Source: Algoriphagus sanaruensis (GTDB lineage: Bacteria; Bacteroidota; Bacteroidia; Cytophagales; Cyclobacteriaceae). Taken from it: 64,000 nucleotides of DNA. Below, in pieces: positions 35,932 to 45,472 of this stretch; position 1 is the first letter of the stretch, and every line of letters begins with the position of its first letter. The position numbers were made by a program, and so were the translations under genes. The notes beneath the pieces are model-generated. The model had not been told where the DNA came from. It made no database searches and saw nothing but the letters and a program-made list of their open reading frames with translations. The DNA lies in contig NZ_CP012836.1 of assembly GCF_001593605.1 (NCBI RefSeq), positions 744,001 through 808,000 of the forward strand, read 5' to 3'.

Positions 35932-36978
35932 TTATCCGGTTGGATTTTTTCGAATAATCTTCACCACTCGATTGTAAATGATCTCATGCAGATTCCAGGC
36001 ATAGCCCCCATTGGTATTGACAAACTGCACGACCACCGCATCGATATCGGGATGATATTTGGCGATGCTTTGGTAGCCAGGTACGAGCCCCGTATGCTCA
36101 TAAACGTAAACTGAGGAGTAGATTTCCTGCTCCTTTTCTGAGAGCAGGGTCCCGTCGATCAAGGCGCGGAGGAAAATCCCCACTTCCTCGGCCGTCGAAA
36201 TCATCGAGCCTCCTGGATGGATAAAGTCGTTTCCCTTGATATCCAAGGGATAACCTACAAAATATCCGCTCATGAGTTCGTCCTGATTCACTTCGGAAAG
36301 CAAACTGTAGGTGCGCTTCAAACCCAAAGGCTCTAAAATCTCAGCCCGAATAAAGTCGTGATGGGAATAGCCCAAAGTCTTGTCCAAGATCTCCCCAATC
36401 AGTAGGTAGTTGGTATTGGAGTAGGCATAATCTTCATTAGGAGCAAAATCTGCCGGAAGACCATAAATCAATTCTAGTGCTTCTCGATTTTCCGTAAACG
36501 GTTTGTCCCAAGGATAATTTGGCTGGTCTGAATAATTGGGAATGCCTGATCGATGCTGAATAAGCATGCGCAGGGTGATTTGGTCGGAATTCTCGATTTG
36601 AGATGCAAGTTCAGGAAGCAATTTGGCCAAGGTATCATCCAAAGAAAGCTGACCATTGGCTACGAGTTTGGTGGCCGCAGCTGCAATGTAGAGCTTGCTA
36701 ATACTGGCGATTTTGAAAAGTGAGTGAGGATCGGCCGGAATTTTTTTGTCCCGATCTTTCCAGCCTGCTGAATAGAATTGCGGTTCTTTTCCACCCTGAT
36801 CAACATAGACAATGATGCCGTCCAGCTTGTAATTTAGGGCCATATCTACCTGCTCTTGAATCGTGTCCGGAGTGGGAGAAATCCAAGCCCAAAGGATGAG
36901 CCAAGGCACGAAATAAATGGTGCAAGCAATCGAAAATAGCGGGAAGAGGATTTTTACTAATGGAATTCTCTTGGACAT
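35932..36978 (-). CDS. serine hydrolase of the beta-lactamase/class C PBP family
   Basis: 348 residues. An N-terminal hydrophobic segment (about 8-32) anchors or exports it. Active-site motifs of the family: SxxK at 92-95 (IASISKLYIAAA, Ser92 nucleophile), YxN in YAYSNTNYLLIG, and HTG in VYEHTGLVPGYQ near the C-terminus. Acts outside the cytoplasm as a DD-peptidase, esterase or beta-lactamase-like enzyme; the exact substrate cannot be told. It is a single gene with a terminator-bounded neighbour downstream. Confidence 0.9.
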   Translation of the reverse strand: MSKRIPLVKILFPLFSIACTIYFVPWLILWAWISPTPDTIQEQVDMALNYKLDGIIVYVDQGGKEPQFYSAGWKDRDKKIPADPHSLFKIASISKLYIAAAATKLVANGQLSLDDTLAKLLPELASQIENSDQITLRMLIQHRSGIPNYSDQPNYPWDKPFTENREALELIYGLPADFAPNEDYAYSNTNYLLIGEILDKTLGYSHHDFIRAEILEPLGLKRTYSLLSEVNQDELMSGYFVGYPLDIKGNDFIHPGGSMISTAEEVGIFLRALIDGTLLSEKEQEIYSSVYVYEHTGLVPGYQSIAKYHPDIDAVVVQFVNTNGGYAWNLHEIIYNRVVKIIRKNPTG

Positions 36979-37118
36979 GAATTGGAGGTTAACAGAGTAA
37001 GGCTGTTTTCGAAATCCAACCTTTGATTAATTGTCGACTAGAGAATCGACTCCAACATTGACCGTTTAAAGGTAGAAGTATGAATGAGGAATGAAAATGA
37101 TATCTACTTTAAAATAGA

Positions 37119-37146
37119 AAAAGGAGCTACTTCAATAGCTCCTTTT
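37119..37146 (-). terminator. terminator of the IPT/TIG lipoprotein gene
   Basis: Perfect 11 bp stem AAAAGGAGCTA / TAGCTCCTTTT with 6-nt loop; on the minus strand it is followed by TCTATTTT. Confidence 0.8.
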
Positions 37147-37169
37147 AAAAAATGCGCTCCATAAAACTC

Positions 37170-39263
37170 TCAAAAACTCACTTTATAAATTCCTCCCAGT
37201 GGACCGGCGATAAAATTGCCTTGCCCATCTGTAGGCGTCTGTAATAGGATGTAAGCATCTCCGTTTTTGTCTACCACCAGCACATTGCCTCTCAGAGTAT
37301 CATCAATTTCATAGGCTAAAATGGGATAGGTATTCCCATTCCGCTGGTAGGTTTGCTTTATGATAAATTCGCCCGTTTTTACAAAATTTCCAGCTCCTCC
37401 AGTTTGAACACCGAAGGTGTATTCATTATCTAGGCTGGCAAACATTCCGATAAAGTTACCATTCAGAAATTCCATCCCTGAAATTTCGGTAGGTTTTCCA
37501 GTAGCTGATCGGAAAGATTCCAATTGTCCTGACCAATTCACTAATTCTGAGGCCACCCCATCTTCAATTTGATTGTAATGTAATTCACTCATCTTTTGGT
37601 CACGAATGAGACGAAACGTGTTTCCTTCCATAGGAATCAATTCAGAAGCGCGTTTGCTCTGAAAATTCACCACCGTTTGAGCGTCTCCCATTGTGAGATC
37701 ATAGCTTAGCAAGTCGTAGCCATTTAGCGCTCTCGTCAGATATATCCGGTCATCAGACACATACATACCGGCAAATATTCCCCCCGCATTGACTTTGGTA
37801 TTCCCAATCATGGTTGAGTTTTTAGCCGAGAGGTTTATTTTGAAAATATTGGTCGGAGCAAAAATCGCGGCCAAGGGACTCTTCACACCATACAAATTTC
37901 CTTTCCCGTCTGGAAAAATAGCCTGAGGAATGGTGCTTACTCCAGCAGTTCCGAGTTCTGGGGTATACACCTGATCGTTGGCATCTACGATCAGCTTGCT
38001 TGATTTGGAATTTAGGTCAATTTCTACAATTCCGTTTCTTCCGACAGCATAGAGCTTGTGGTTGTCACGATCTATTTCGAAAGTCCAAAATGGGCCATAG
38101 GCATTGCTGTTCATGATAACCTCCTCAAAACTCAAGTTGCCCGAAACAACCTCAAAAATCTCATCAATCGGAGGGCCTTCATTGACTGGATCAGCAGTGA
38201 TAGCGAGTTCGGGTCCTTCTACTGACGGCTTTCCTTTACGGGCTACAGAAATTTTTCCAGACTCAGTTCCTTCTGGAATTTTGAGGCTAATCTTTGTGAG
38301 GCTGGAAGAAAGAATTTCCATGACTTTGTCTCCAACTTTTACTTCCAAGAGAGATGCATCGGTGTCAAAGTGCTTTCCTGTAATTGCCACTTCCTCTCCC
38401 ACCTTTGCGGAAGTTTTGTCGACTGATTCTATCAAAGGCGCGTAGAAGAAAATGGCGCTTTCGGCATTTGCTCCCAATACCGAGAGGTAAAATTTACCAT
38501 GAGTTCCATTTTCCGGAATACTTACTTTTAGCTCGGTAGCAGTAGAGCTATTTGGTTCGCCGATCACCAATTCTCCCAGTTTGAGTGAATTTTCACTTTT
38601 CAAAGCACTGAATCCCGTTCCTTTGATCGTCACCTCGGTACCGGCTGGTCCATATTCAGGGCTGATTGAGGTGATGCTGAGGTTCGAGCTTGGAACGTTG
38701 ATTTGGGATCTAGGGCGTTGATTTGATTTAAAGTCTTTGATTTTGGCGGTTCCTTTGGAGGTAAACGTGTTTCCTTGGATATCCTTAAAGGTTACTTCCC
38801 ACTCAAAAGTCATATTTGAGCTATCAATTTTAATCACGATTTTCCCACTTACCGCAAAAAAGGTGTTTTGGGATTTGGAGTATTTGACGTAGGAGGGCGG
38901 TGTAACCATAATTTTTTGATTTGCCCCGGATCCTTCTTTTCTGAAGCCATAAGACCCTGATCCCATTACCGCCGGAAATTCTTGGGCAAGTGTAACGGTA
39001 CCGTCTTTTGCTTCTGCGATAAAAAAGGTCAAGCGTTCACTGTTGGGAAGTTGAATCCCAACTTCAAGAGAGCCTGTCGTTTCTCCTTGATCCAAAAAAT
39101 AACTGGATTGGATTGCGGACGATTGAATAGTTAGGGTCTGTCCGTCAAGAGTTCCATCTACACTCGATGCAAAAGTATCGATAGGTGTAGGTTCTTCAGG
39201 ATCTTTCTTGCATCCAGATACTACCAGCAAGAAGACAGCTACTAGGTAGAATAAATTTTTCAT
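37170..39263 (-). CDS. lipoprotein with two IPT/TIG domains
   Basis: 697 residues. Lipobox VVSGC with acceptor Cys18, then a beta-rich domain (about 30-170) that resembles the two smaller lipoproteins of this window. Two IPT/TIG immunoglobulin-like domains follow: ITSISPEYGPAGTEVTIKG near 197-215, and IESVDKTSAKVGEEVAITGK near 283-302. The C-terminal ~330 residues contain repeated short beta segments (KLYAVGRNGIVEID, NLYGVKSPLAAIF, RIYLTRALNGYDLLSYDL), probably a beta-propeller. Such proteins are surface-exposed binders. It is 27 bp downstream of the smaller lipoprotein gene, so likely an operon. Confidence 0.75.
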   Translation of the reverse strand: MKNLFYLVAVFLLVVSGCKKDPEEPTPIDTFASSVDGTLDGQTLTIQSSAIQSSYFLDQGETTGSLEVGIQLPNSERLTFFIAEAKDGTVTLAQEFPAVMGSGSYGFRKEGSGANQKIMVTPPSYVKYSKSQNTFFAVSGKIVIKIDSSNMTFEWEVTFKDIQGNTFTSKGTAKIKDFKSNQRPRSQINVPSSNLSITSISPEYGPAGTEVTIKGTGFSALKSENSLKLGELVIGEPNSSTATELKVSIPENGTHGKFYLSVLGANAESAIFFYAPLIESVDKTSAKVGEEVAITGKHFDTDASLLEVKVGDKVMEILSSSLTKISLKIPEGTESGKISVARKGKPSVEGPELAITADPVNEGPPIDEIFEVVSGNLSFEEVIMNSNAYGPFWTFEIDRDNHKLYAVGRNGIVEIDLNSKSSKLIVDANDQVYTPELGTAGVSTIPQAIFPDGKGNLYGVKSPLAAIFAPTNIFKINLSAKNSTMIGNTKVNAGGIFAGMYVSDDRIYLTRALNGYDLLSYDLTMGDAQTVVNFQSKRASELIPMEGNTFRLIRDQKMSELHYNQIEDGVASELVNWSGQLESFRSATGKPTEISGMEFLNGNFIGMFASLDNEYTFGVQTGGAGNFVKTGEFIIKQTYQRNGNTYPILAYEIDDTLRGNVLVVDKNGDAYILLQTPTDGQGNFIAGPLGGIYKVSF

Positions 39264-39290
39264 GAGATTGTAAGTCGTTGTTGAGGGAGA

Positions 39291-39734
39291 TTATCGTGCG
39301 ATGTTGATGTCTGTGAATTTGCCATTCGTGATGGATACAGAAGGGCCTCCACCAGTCATTGGGCTAGCTGTAAATGAAAAAGTACCGGATACTTTATTTC
39401 CCTCGAGTTGTGTGATGGTCAAGGTTCCTGAGGTGGCGTTGTGAACAACCTGATCCGAGGTCGTCCAAAGTGCCTTTCCGGTTAGATCGAAGTTCCCGGT
39501 TCGCTCGGCATCGAGGGTAAATGCCAGATTAGATCGATCAGTTGCCCCGGCACCGATGGCAAATACCGTAAATCCAGCGACTCCGGTAATTCTGCTATTT
39601 CCGGATCCTTTCCATGATTTTCCATCCACGGTGGCTTCTACATTGAGTGATCCAGAGGGGATTTCATCCTCCTTGTCAGGACATGCAAAAAGGACAAATG
39701 CCAACAGGCCTAAAAGTAGTGATCGTAATTTCAT
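39291..39734 (-). CDS. DUF6252-like small lipoprotein
   Basis: 147 residues from the ATG at 39734 (the frame extends to 39860 without support). Lipoprotein signal with lipobox VLFAC. The mature domain is all-beta: LNVEATVDGKSWKGSG, then NLAFTLDAERTGNFDLTG, GTLTITQLEGNKVSGTFSF and a final VSITNGKFTDINIAR. This layout (short domain with a strand-rich body and closing TNGxF strand) matches the Bacteroidota family DUF6252. Function unknown. It probably starts an operon with the IPT/TIG lipoprotein and is divergent from the TPR histidine kinase. Confidence 0.7.
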   Translation of the reverse strand: MKLRSLLLGLLAFVLFACPDKEDEIPSGSLNVEATVDGKSWKGSGNSRITGVAGFTVFAIGAGATDRSNLAFTLDAERTGNFDLTGKALWTTSDQVVHNATSGTLTITQLEGNKVSGTFSFTASPMTGGGPSVSITNGKFTDINIAR

Positions 39735-39941
39735 GCGTTTAATGTGTTTAAGATGAAAATTGAAATGAGCATTTAGAAGGCAAGTTGCTCGAAAACCCGG
39801 TCTTGCGTAATCCCATTTACTTGGGATTATGTATCCGTGCCAGTGGGTATTTTTTGGCATTTAACTCTGAAAAAATTGCACTTTAATCACTACTCCAATT
39901 TGAAATGTTGGGTGGAGCATGTACTTTGAGCATTAAATCTT

Positions 39942-41936
39942 TTGACTTTGAAGCGAATACTACTACTACCTTTTCTTCTGGCTACTATTTTTTCCACGCG
40001 GTATTCTTTGGCTTTTCAAGGAATTCAGCAGGATAGTTTGGAGCAAGTTTTTCAGAATCAAGAACTTTCGGATTCGATCCGGTACCGGGCTATTCAGCAG
40101 CTTACATTTTCGATGATCTTCAGTGAAGGGGAAAGAGCAAAAACCAAAATTCAGGAGGTCTTAAATACTGCTGAAATGGAAGTTGGGAGATCGAGAATTT
40201 ATTTTGAAATCCTCCAAAATCTGGGGATTTACTATGATGTCAATCAGCAGACGGATAGCTCACTGATTATTTTTTCGCAGATTCTTGAAGAAAGTAAAAA
40301 GCAGGGGTGGAAGGGGCTCGAGCAACGATCGCTGAACAATTTGGGGATGAACCGACTCAATTCTTCGGATTATCGGGCAGCTATTGAGTATTTTTCACAA
40401 TCCCTTGAAATCAGCAGAAAGGATCCAGATGCCAAAGAGGCCAATTTTGTCGCCAGTATTTCAAATTTAGGTTTGGCCAATCAGGAATTAGAATTGTATG
40501 ATCAAGCCATCACCTATCACCAAGAAGCATTGGCTATTCGGGAGCGGCTCAATGATCCAAACGGAATCGCAATTTCTTGTGCAAATTTAGGAATCTGTCA
40601 TCGGTTAATGGGAAAAGAAAAAGAAGCAGAATCTTATTATCAAAGAGCAATCGAAAATGCTAAAATCGCGGGGAATAAGGTTCTTTTTCACCGTGTTCAT
40701 GATAATTTGGGTAGTCTTTACATTGGACAAAAAAACTTTGAAAAGGGACTTTTGATGCTTGAGATTGCACTTGATAATTCTGATGGGTTTACGCCTGACC
40801 CTAAAATGGAACTCAGTATCACTAGCAATGCAGCTGCTGCTCATATTCATCTAGGACAAACGGACAAAGCATTAGAATTTGCCAATCGTGGACTCCGGAT
40901 ATTGGATGCTAATCCTGATTTGGTGAATTATTCCCTCACTTTAAAAAACACCTTAGCCAAGATTTATTTTCGAAAAGGTGATTTTGAAAAAGGAAATGCC
41001 TACCTCGAAGAATATGAGCAACTCAACAAGAAAGTATTTGATCAGGAAAATGTAAAACTGCTCACCGATCTGCAGGTGAAGTACGACTTGGAGAAAAAGG
41101 AAAATCAAATTGCCCTCCAAAACGCCGAAATTCTAGAACAGAATGCGACTCTTCAGCGAAATTATTTTGCATTTATCGCTTTAGGACTCTTGCTTATATT
41201 AATTGTTGCGGTATTTGTATTCTACCAAAACCGAAACAAACGAAAGCGCCAACTTTTACTAATCGATCGGGAATTGAAAATTAAAGAAGCCTACATTCAA
41301 GCCTCGCTCGAATCCCAAGAACAGGAGCGCCGTCGAATGGCCCAGGACCTGCATGATGGCTTTGGGCAATACATTTCTGCGCTTCGGATGTATGTGTCCC
41401 AGCTGAAAAGTGATCAGGCTAAGGAGGAACTTAAAAGCGAACTCGTCAGCAGGACCGACTCGGTCTTGGATGAAATGTCAAAAGAAATCAGCAATGTCGT
41501 ATATGATCTGATGCCCGCGACTCTAATTCGATTTGGATTGATCGCTGCGCTGGAGGATTTGTCTCATCGAATTAATGCAGGACAGAAAGTCAATCTTCAA
41601 ATTGACGCAGAAGATCTTCCCAACCGCATGGATGAACTTGTCGAAATTAACCTTTTTCGTATCTGCCAGGAGTGGATTAACAATGTGCTTAAATACGCTA
41701 AAGCCCAGCATATTTTAGTTACTATTTCGCAGGCTGAAGGATTTGCAAGACTCCAGATACTAGATGATGGTCAAGGGTTTGATTCCGGTGTTTTTCAGCA
41801 TAGCAAGCGAAATGGATGGAAAAATATCACTACTCGGACAGAATTGCTGAGTGGAAAATTAGAGCTTTTAACTCAGGAAGGTCAGCAAGGCACATCGCTC
41901 TCGATTACGTTCCCCTATCTTCATCGAGCCAATTAA
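39942..41936 (+). CDS. TPR-containing sensor histidine kinase (NarL/UhpB type)
   Basis: 664 residues with a TTG start at 39942: an in-frame stop at 39927-39929 leaves no ATG, and a signal peptide (KRILLLPFLLATIFSTR) follows directly. Residues 85-370 contain at least six tetratricopeptide repeats (ASISNLGLANQELELYDQAI, CANLGICHRLMGKEKEAESY), predicted to lie in the periplasm. A transmembrane helix at about 408-428 precedes a HisKA_3 domain with His471 in RRMAQDLHDGFGQ. The ATPase domain has CQEWINNVLKYAKAQHI and LQILDDGQGFD. This architecture is typical of Bacteroidota. It is paired with the response regulator 14 nt downstream. Confidence 0.92.
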   Translation: MTLKRILLLPFLLATIFSTRYSLAFQGIQQDSLEQVFQNQELSDSIRYRAIQQLTFSMIFSEGERAKTKIQEVLNTAEMEVGRSRIYFEILQNLGIYYDVNQQTDSSLIIFSQILEESKKQGWKGLEQRSLNNLGMNRLNSSDYRAAIEYFSQSLEISRKDPDAKEANFVASISNLGLANQELELYDQAITYHQEALAIRERLNDPNGIAISCANLGICHRLMGKEKEAESYYQRAIENAKIAGNKVLFHRVHDNLGSLYIGQKNFEKGLLMLEIALDNSDGFTPDPKMELSITSNAAAAHIHLGQTDKALEFANRGLRILDANPDLVNYSLTLKNTLAKIYFRKGDFEKGNAYLEEYEQLNKKVFDQENVKLLTDLQVKYDLEKKENQIALQNAEILEQNATLQRNYFAFIALGLLLILIVAVFVFYQNRNKRKRQLLLIDRELKIKEAYIQASLESQEQERRRMAQDLHDGFGQYISALRMYVSQLKSDQAKEELKSELVSRTDSVLDEMSKEISNVVYDLMPATLIRFGLIAALEDLSHRINAGQKVNLQIDAEDLPNRMDELVEINLFRICQEWINNVLKYAKAQHILVTISQAEGFARLQILDDGQGFDSGVFQHSKRNGWKNITTRTELLSGKLELLTQEGQQGTSLSITFPYLHRAN

Positions 41937-41950
41937 ACCAAATTTAACCC

Positions 41951-42580
41951 ATGAAAATTTTATTAGTGGACGATCATCGGATTCTCCTGGATGGGCTCAA
42001 ATTTCTAATTCAAAATCTGGAAGGAATCTCGGAAATCCAGACAGCTCACAGGGTGGAAGACGCACTGGTTTTACTTCAATCAGAGCCTGTGGATTTAATT
42101 GTTTCTGATATTTCTATTCCTGAAATGGGAGGAATAGCCTTTGCTCAAAAGGTCAAAAAACAATATCCTCAGACCAAGATCATTTTTCTCAGCATGCATG
42201 AAGAGCCTTATCGAGTTAAAGAAGCCTTGTCGATCGGGGTGGAAGGGTATGTATTAAAAAAGTCTGCTCATGAAGAGCTTGTCAAAGCTTTGCGAGAGGT
42301 ATGCAATGGAGGAATGTATTTCAGCCTAGAAATTCAGAAAATTCTCATTCAACGCATGCGTTTTCCCGAGGATGAGCGAATCCTTACCGATCGTGAAAAA
42401 GAGGTGTTGACATTGATTTTTGAAGAATTTTCGAACAAAGAGATCGGAGAAAAACTCCATATTTCCGAGCGAACTGTAGAAACTCATCGGAAGAATATCT
42501 ACCAAAAAACAAAGACCAACACATTGGTTGGTCTTTTGAAGTTTGCGATAGAAAATAACTTGATTTCAACACTGAATTAA
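41951..42580 (+). CDS. NarL/FixJ-type LuxR response regulator
   Basis: 209 residues. Receiver domain with acidic pocket DD (7-8), Asp53 (LIVSDISIPEMGG) and Lys in VEGYVLKKSAHEE. A LuxR HTH domain fills about 145-205 (ILTDREKEVLTLIFEEFSN, KEIGEKLHISERTVETHRKN). Cognate regulator of the TPR kinase upstream. It overlaps the convergent unknown gene by 4 nt at the 3' ends. Targets unknown; the divergent lipoprotein operon is a reasonable candidate. Confidence 0.95.
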   Translation: MKILLVDDHRILLDGLKFLIQNLEGISEIQTAHRVEDALVLLQSEPVDLIVSDISIPEMGGIAFAQKVKKQYPQTKIIFLSMHEEPYRVKEALSIGVEGYVLKKSAHEELVKALREVCNGGMYFSLEIQKILIQRMRFPEDERILTDREKEVLTLIFEEFSNKEIGEKLHISERTVETHRKNIYQKTKTNTLVGLLKFAIENNLISTLN

Positions 42581-43632
42581 TCTTTGGATAGTTCCAAAAA
42601 GTTAGATACACCCGTATCAATCATACTTTGCATTACATCCGAAGCAAAATTGACATAAGCATCGTGATCGCAATCAGCAAAGTGGGAAGCAACTTTTTTC
42701 TGATCTCCTGAAACCATTACCAGTTGAGAATAGCCTGTTTTGGAGAACATATCAGTTTGGGCTTGGGTGACCTCTTTGATTATTTTGTCTTTAAAAACTC
42801 CTTCCGCATAAACCGCTTTTTTTGGTTCCACCTTAGCATGGAAAAGTGGATTACTTCCAATGTCCAGTCCGGACACAAATCGTACTTGAGAAGGAATTCT
42901 GGATACTCCGAAATTGGTGATGGATCTATTATTTTCAGTTGGGTCTAGAGAAGGTTCTATTCTGTAGCCAATGGTAGCTTTTACAGAAGTTGAATTGGTC
43001 CAGGTTGAAGCATCAGCATCCAACATGACAAAAGGGAATGCAAAATTTACATCTGCGATGAAAGCGTTATCCAGTTCTTTGGAGATTTTAGGAGTAGGAT
43101 CAACAAATCCACCTCCCATTTTTTCTTTTCCACCCTTGGTCACGGATTTAACAAGATAATCATAACCAATAGGTGTGACCATAATGTATCCTTCGACCTG
43201 AGCATCAGAGGAAGCCCCTCCTTCTTTCTTTGTCCAATCAGCATAATACTCGTATTTTTTTGCTTCGTCTGCAGTCATGATTTCATATCCTTGACCTTTC
43301 AGTTGACTAACAAAGTTCTGGTAAGCCTCATTGATCAATTTTTGAAAATCAGGTACATCCACACCTTGGATTTGAACCCCCATGGTAGTAGAAGTTCCAG
43401 AAGTATAAGTGGTTCGGTTTGCCCGCTCGTTTTTTGATCCGGAAGTTTTTGCAGATGCTTCTTCATAAACTTCGAAGTAGGCGTTAAAACTTCTGATAAA
43501 TACCTTTTTCGGGGCTTTGGAACCTTGATTTTTCTTGTTGAAACTGGTGACTTTTAGGTCTTTTTCGCTCAAAATTTCTCCTGGAAAAATGCCCAGAAAA
43601 AGAAATAGGAAGATTAATAAAATGCTTTTCAT
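42577..43632 (-). CDS. secreted protein of unknown function
   Basis: 351 residues from the ATG at 43632; an open extension to 43707 lacks a plausible start. The N-terminus MKSILLIFLFLFLGIFPGE is a signal peptide. The mature protein is mixed alpha/beta (VFIRSFNAYFEVYEEASA, TTMGVQIQGVDVPDFQKLIN, QVEGYIMVTPIGYDYLV) and contains a single pair of late cysteine/histidine residues (HFADCDHDAY). I recognise no family. It lies convergent to the kinase/regulator pair, so is not part of that operon. Confidence 0.7.
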   Translation of the reverse strand: MKSILLIFLFLFLGIFPGEILSEKDLKVTSFNKKNQGSKAPKKVFIRSFNAYFEVYEEASAKTSGSKNERANRTTYTSGTSTTMGVQIQGVDVPDFQKLINEAYQNFVSQLKGQGYEIMTADEAKKYEYYADWTKKEGGASSDAQVEGYIMVTPIGYDYLVKSVTKGGKEKMGGGFVDPTPKISKELDNAFIADVNFAFPFVMLDADASTWTNSTSVKATIGYRIEPSLDPTENNRSITNFGVSRIPSQVRFVSGLDIGSNPLFHAKVEPKKAVYAEGVFKDKIIKEVTQAQTDMFSKTGYSQLVMVSGDQKKVASHFADCDHDAYVNFASDVMQSMIDTGVSNFLELSKD

Positions 43633-43786
43633 AATGGATTTTTGGTTAGGCTTCCAAATCTCCTCAGAATAACAAACGCTAAGAATACCAGAAATTGCGG
43701 GTTTCATCTATGTACTGCCACGGAGATAAAATAGGTAAAACCAAAAATCCTTTAAATTGTGCTGATCATTGCGTTAAACCCTCTTT

Positions 43787-44617
43787 ATGTCCAGCTCTAG
43801 CTCCATCCACCCCTGTCTTTGGTTTGATCATCAAGCTCCAGAGGCAGTGGAGTTTTACTGCTCTTTATTCCCCGAATCCAGAATTACGGGGAAAAATGAG
43901 TTCACTTTTCAATTTGAGCTGATGGGTACCCACATTCAGGCCTTAAATGGTGGGCCAATGTACCAACAGACTCCTGCATGCTCCTACTTTGTCTATTGTG
44001 GGGAACAGGCCTCCATTGAAGAATTATATCAGGAGTTGAAAAAAGGAAGACAGGTGATTTTTCCGCTTGATTCTTATCCTTGGAGTTCGAGATATGCTTG
44101 GGTTACGGATCGCTTTGGGACCAATTGGCAATTGGATATAGACCCGATTCGTTCTCCACAAAAGATTGTTCCCTGCTTGCTATTTGTGAACGACAAACGG
44201 ACTCGAGTAAAAGAGGCGATCGAGTTTTACTTTGACGTCTTTTCAAACAGTCGCTCGCTCATGGAGGCCCCCTTACCTGACTCTGAAGATTTATTATTTG
44301 CTCAAATCAAACTTGACCAATTTATTTTAAACTTGATGAGCAGTCCAGAATCCCATGATTATGACTTTACGCCTGCTAATTCACTAGTGATTACTTGTCC
44401 TTCTCAAGCTGAAATTGATTATTTCTGGGAAAAGCTGGGAGAAGGAGGGCAATTTCAACGATGTGGCTGGTTAAAGGATAGGTTTGGAGTCTCCTGGCAA
44501 ATTGTACCTGCAGATTTGGGAAAAATACTCGCTGATCCCCAAAACGGGAAAAAATCTATGGAAGCCCTACTTTCCATGGAAAAATTACTGATCGAAAAGC
44601 TTAAAAATCCTTTTTAA
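43787..44617 (+). CDS. VOC-family protein, two PhnB-like domains
   Basis: 276 residues made of two similar ~135-residue vicinal oxygen chelate units: SSSIHPCLWFDHQAPEAVEF opens the first, KIVPCLLFVNDKRTRVKEAI opens the second, and each ends with a DRFGxxWQ element (VTDRFGTNWQLDID; LKDRFGVSWQIVPADL). This is the PhnB/3-demethylubiquinone methyltransferase-like group of PF06983, usually single-domain, here duplicated. Activity unknown. Two bases separate it from the following AHSA1-like gene. Confidence 0.85.
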   Translation: MSSSSSIHPCLWFDHQAPEAVEFYCSLFPESRITGKNEFTFQFELMGTHIQALNGGPMYQQTPACSYFVYCGEQASIEELYQELKKGRQVIFPLDSYPWSSRYAWVTDRFGTNWQLDIDPIRSPQKIVPCLLFVNDKRTRVKEAIEFYFDVFSNSRSLMEAPLPDSEDLLFAQIKLDQFILNLMSSPESHDYDFTPANSLVITCPSQAEIDYFWEKLGEGGQFQRCGWLKDRFGVSWQIVPADLGKILADPQNGKKSMEALLSMEKLLIEKLKNPF

Positions 44618-44619
44618 AA

Positions 44620-45033
44620 ATGGAAAAGACAGAAATAACTATTTCGGCACTGGTGGAAGCGCCTATTCAAAAAGTATGGGACTATTGGACCCAAGGGGAG
44701 CATATTCAAGGTTGGAATTTTGCCTCAGAAGATTGGCATTGTCCTGATTCCAACATCGACCTCAGGGTTGGAGGTGAATTTCACTCCACGATGGCTGCCA
44801 AAGACGGGAGCTTTAGCTTTGATTTTTGGGGAACCTACCATGAAATAGAACCGCATCGAATTATTCGAAGCACCCTCGGTGATGGACGAAAATTGGAGGT
44901 GATTTTTGAATCTCAAGGCGACCAAGTGCTAGTAACTGAAGTTTTTGAGGCAGAAGGACAAAATCCAGTCGAGCTCCAACGTCAAGGTTGGCAGGCCATT
45001 TTGAATAATTTCAAAAAATACTGCGAAAAATAA
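44620..45033 (+). CDS. SRPBCC / AHSA1-like protein
   Basis: 137 residues. Starts ITISALVEAPIQKVWDYWTQ, the classic AHSA1/SRPBCC opening, with WNFASEDWHCP and GTYHEIEPHRIIRSTLGDGR following, and a final GWQAILNNFKKY helix. These proteins bind hydrophobic ligands or modulate Hsp90 in eukaryotes. Bacterial copies often sit next to ArsR-type regulators or VOC proteins, as here. The precise ligand is unknown. The TAA is followed by a 69 bp gap to arsR, so it may or may not share regulation. Confidence 0.88.
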   Translation: MEKTEITISALVEAPIQKVWDYWTQGEHIQGWNFASEDWHCPDSNIDLRVGGEFHSTMAAKDGSFSFDFWGTYHEIEPHRIIRSTLGDGRKLEVIFESQGDQVLVTEVFEAEGQNPVELQRQGWQAILNNFKKYCEK

Positions 45034-45074
45034 TCTTAGAAATTTTCATGAATACCTAACTCGTAATCATATCC

Positions 45075-45090
45075 ATCGTAATATTGCAAT
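45075..45090. promoter_or_regulatory. ArsR-operator-like dyad upstream of arsR
   Basis: ATCGTAATATTGCAAT is an imperfect inverted repeat (6 of 8 positions) ending 12 nt before the arsR start codon. TCGTAAT also occurs at 45061-45067, 15 bp upstream of the same element. The position overlaps the likely -7 region, so autoregulation by ArsR is expected. Confidence 0.5.
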
Positions 45091-45102
45091 AAACAAAATA
45101 GC

Positions 45103-45438
45103 ATGGGAGTTACGCAAGTACATTTATATACCGAGGAGCAAAATAAAATGGCTCTGCTCGCTAAAGCGATCGGCCATCCTGCACGTATTGCTATTCTCGA
45201 GCATATGATTAAAACCAAATCCTGCATTAATGGAGATTTGGTGCTGGAAATTGGATTGGCTCAGGCTACAATTTCCCAACACTTACGGGAATTAAAGGAT
45301 GCGGGGATTATTCAGGGAACCATCGATGGCAATCGTGTCAATTATTGTATCAATCCTGAAAACTGGAAGGAAATCTCTTCCCTTTTCCAATCCTTTTTTG
45401 ATTCCTACTCCAATTGTGCTAGTCCCGCATGCACCTGA
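45103..45438 (+). CDS. arsR: ArsR-family transcriptional regulator
   Basis: 111 residues. A winged-helix core (AKAIGHPARIAILEHM, LAQATISQHLRELKDAGII, QGTIDGNRVNYCINP) typical of ArsR/SmtB repressors, which leave DNA on binding metal or metalloid. Cysteines occur at KSCING (about 46), NYCIN (86) and, unusually, in a C-terminal tail NCASPAC (107/111 region); the tail pair may form a metalloid site. It is the first gene of an arsR-arsM-arsC cassette. An operator-like dyad lies directly upstream. Confidence 0.92.
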   Translation: MGVTQVHLYTEEQNKMALLAKAIGHPARIAILEHMIKTKSCINGDLVLEIGLAQATISQHLRELKDAGIIQGTIDGNRVNYCINPENWKEISSLFQSFFDSYSNCASPACT

Positions 45439-45472
45439 ATAGAAAAAACGCATTCATCTTAACCTAAAAAAC

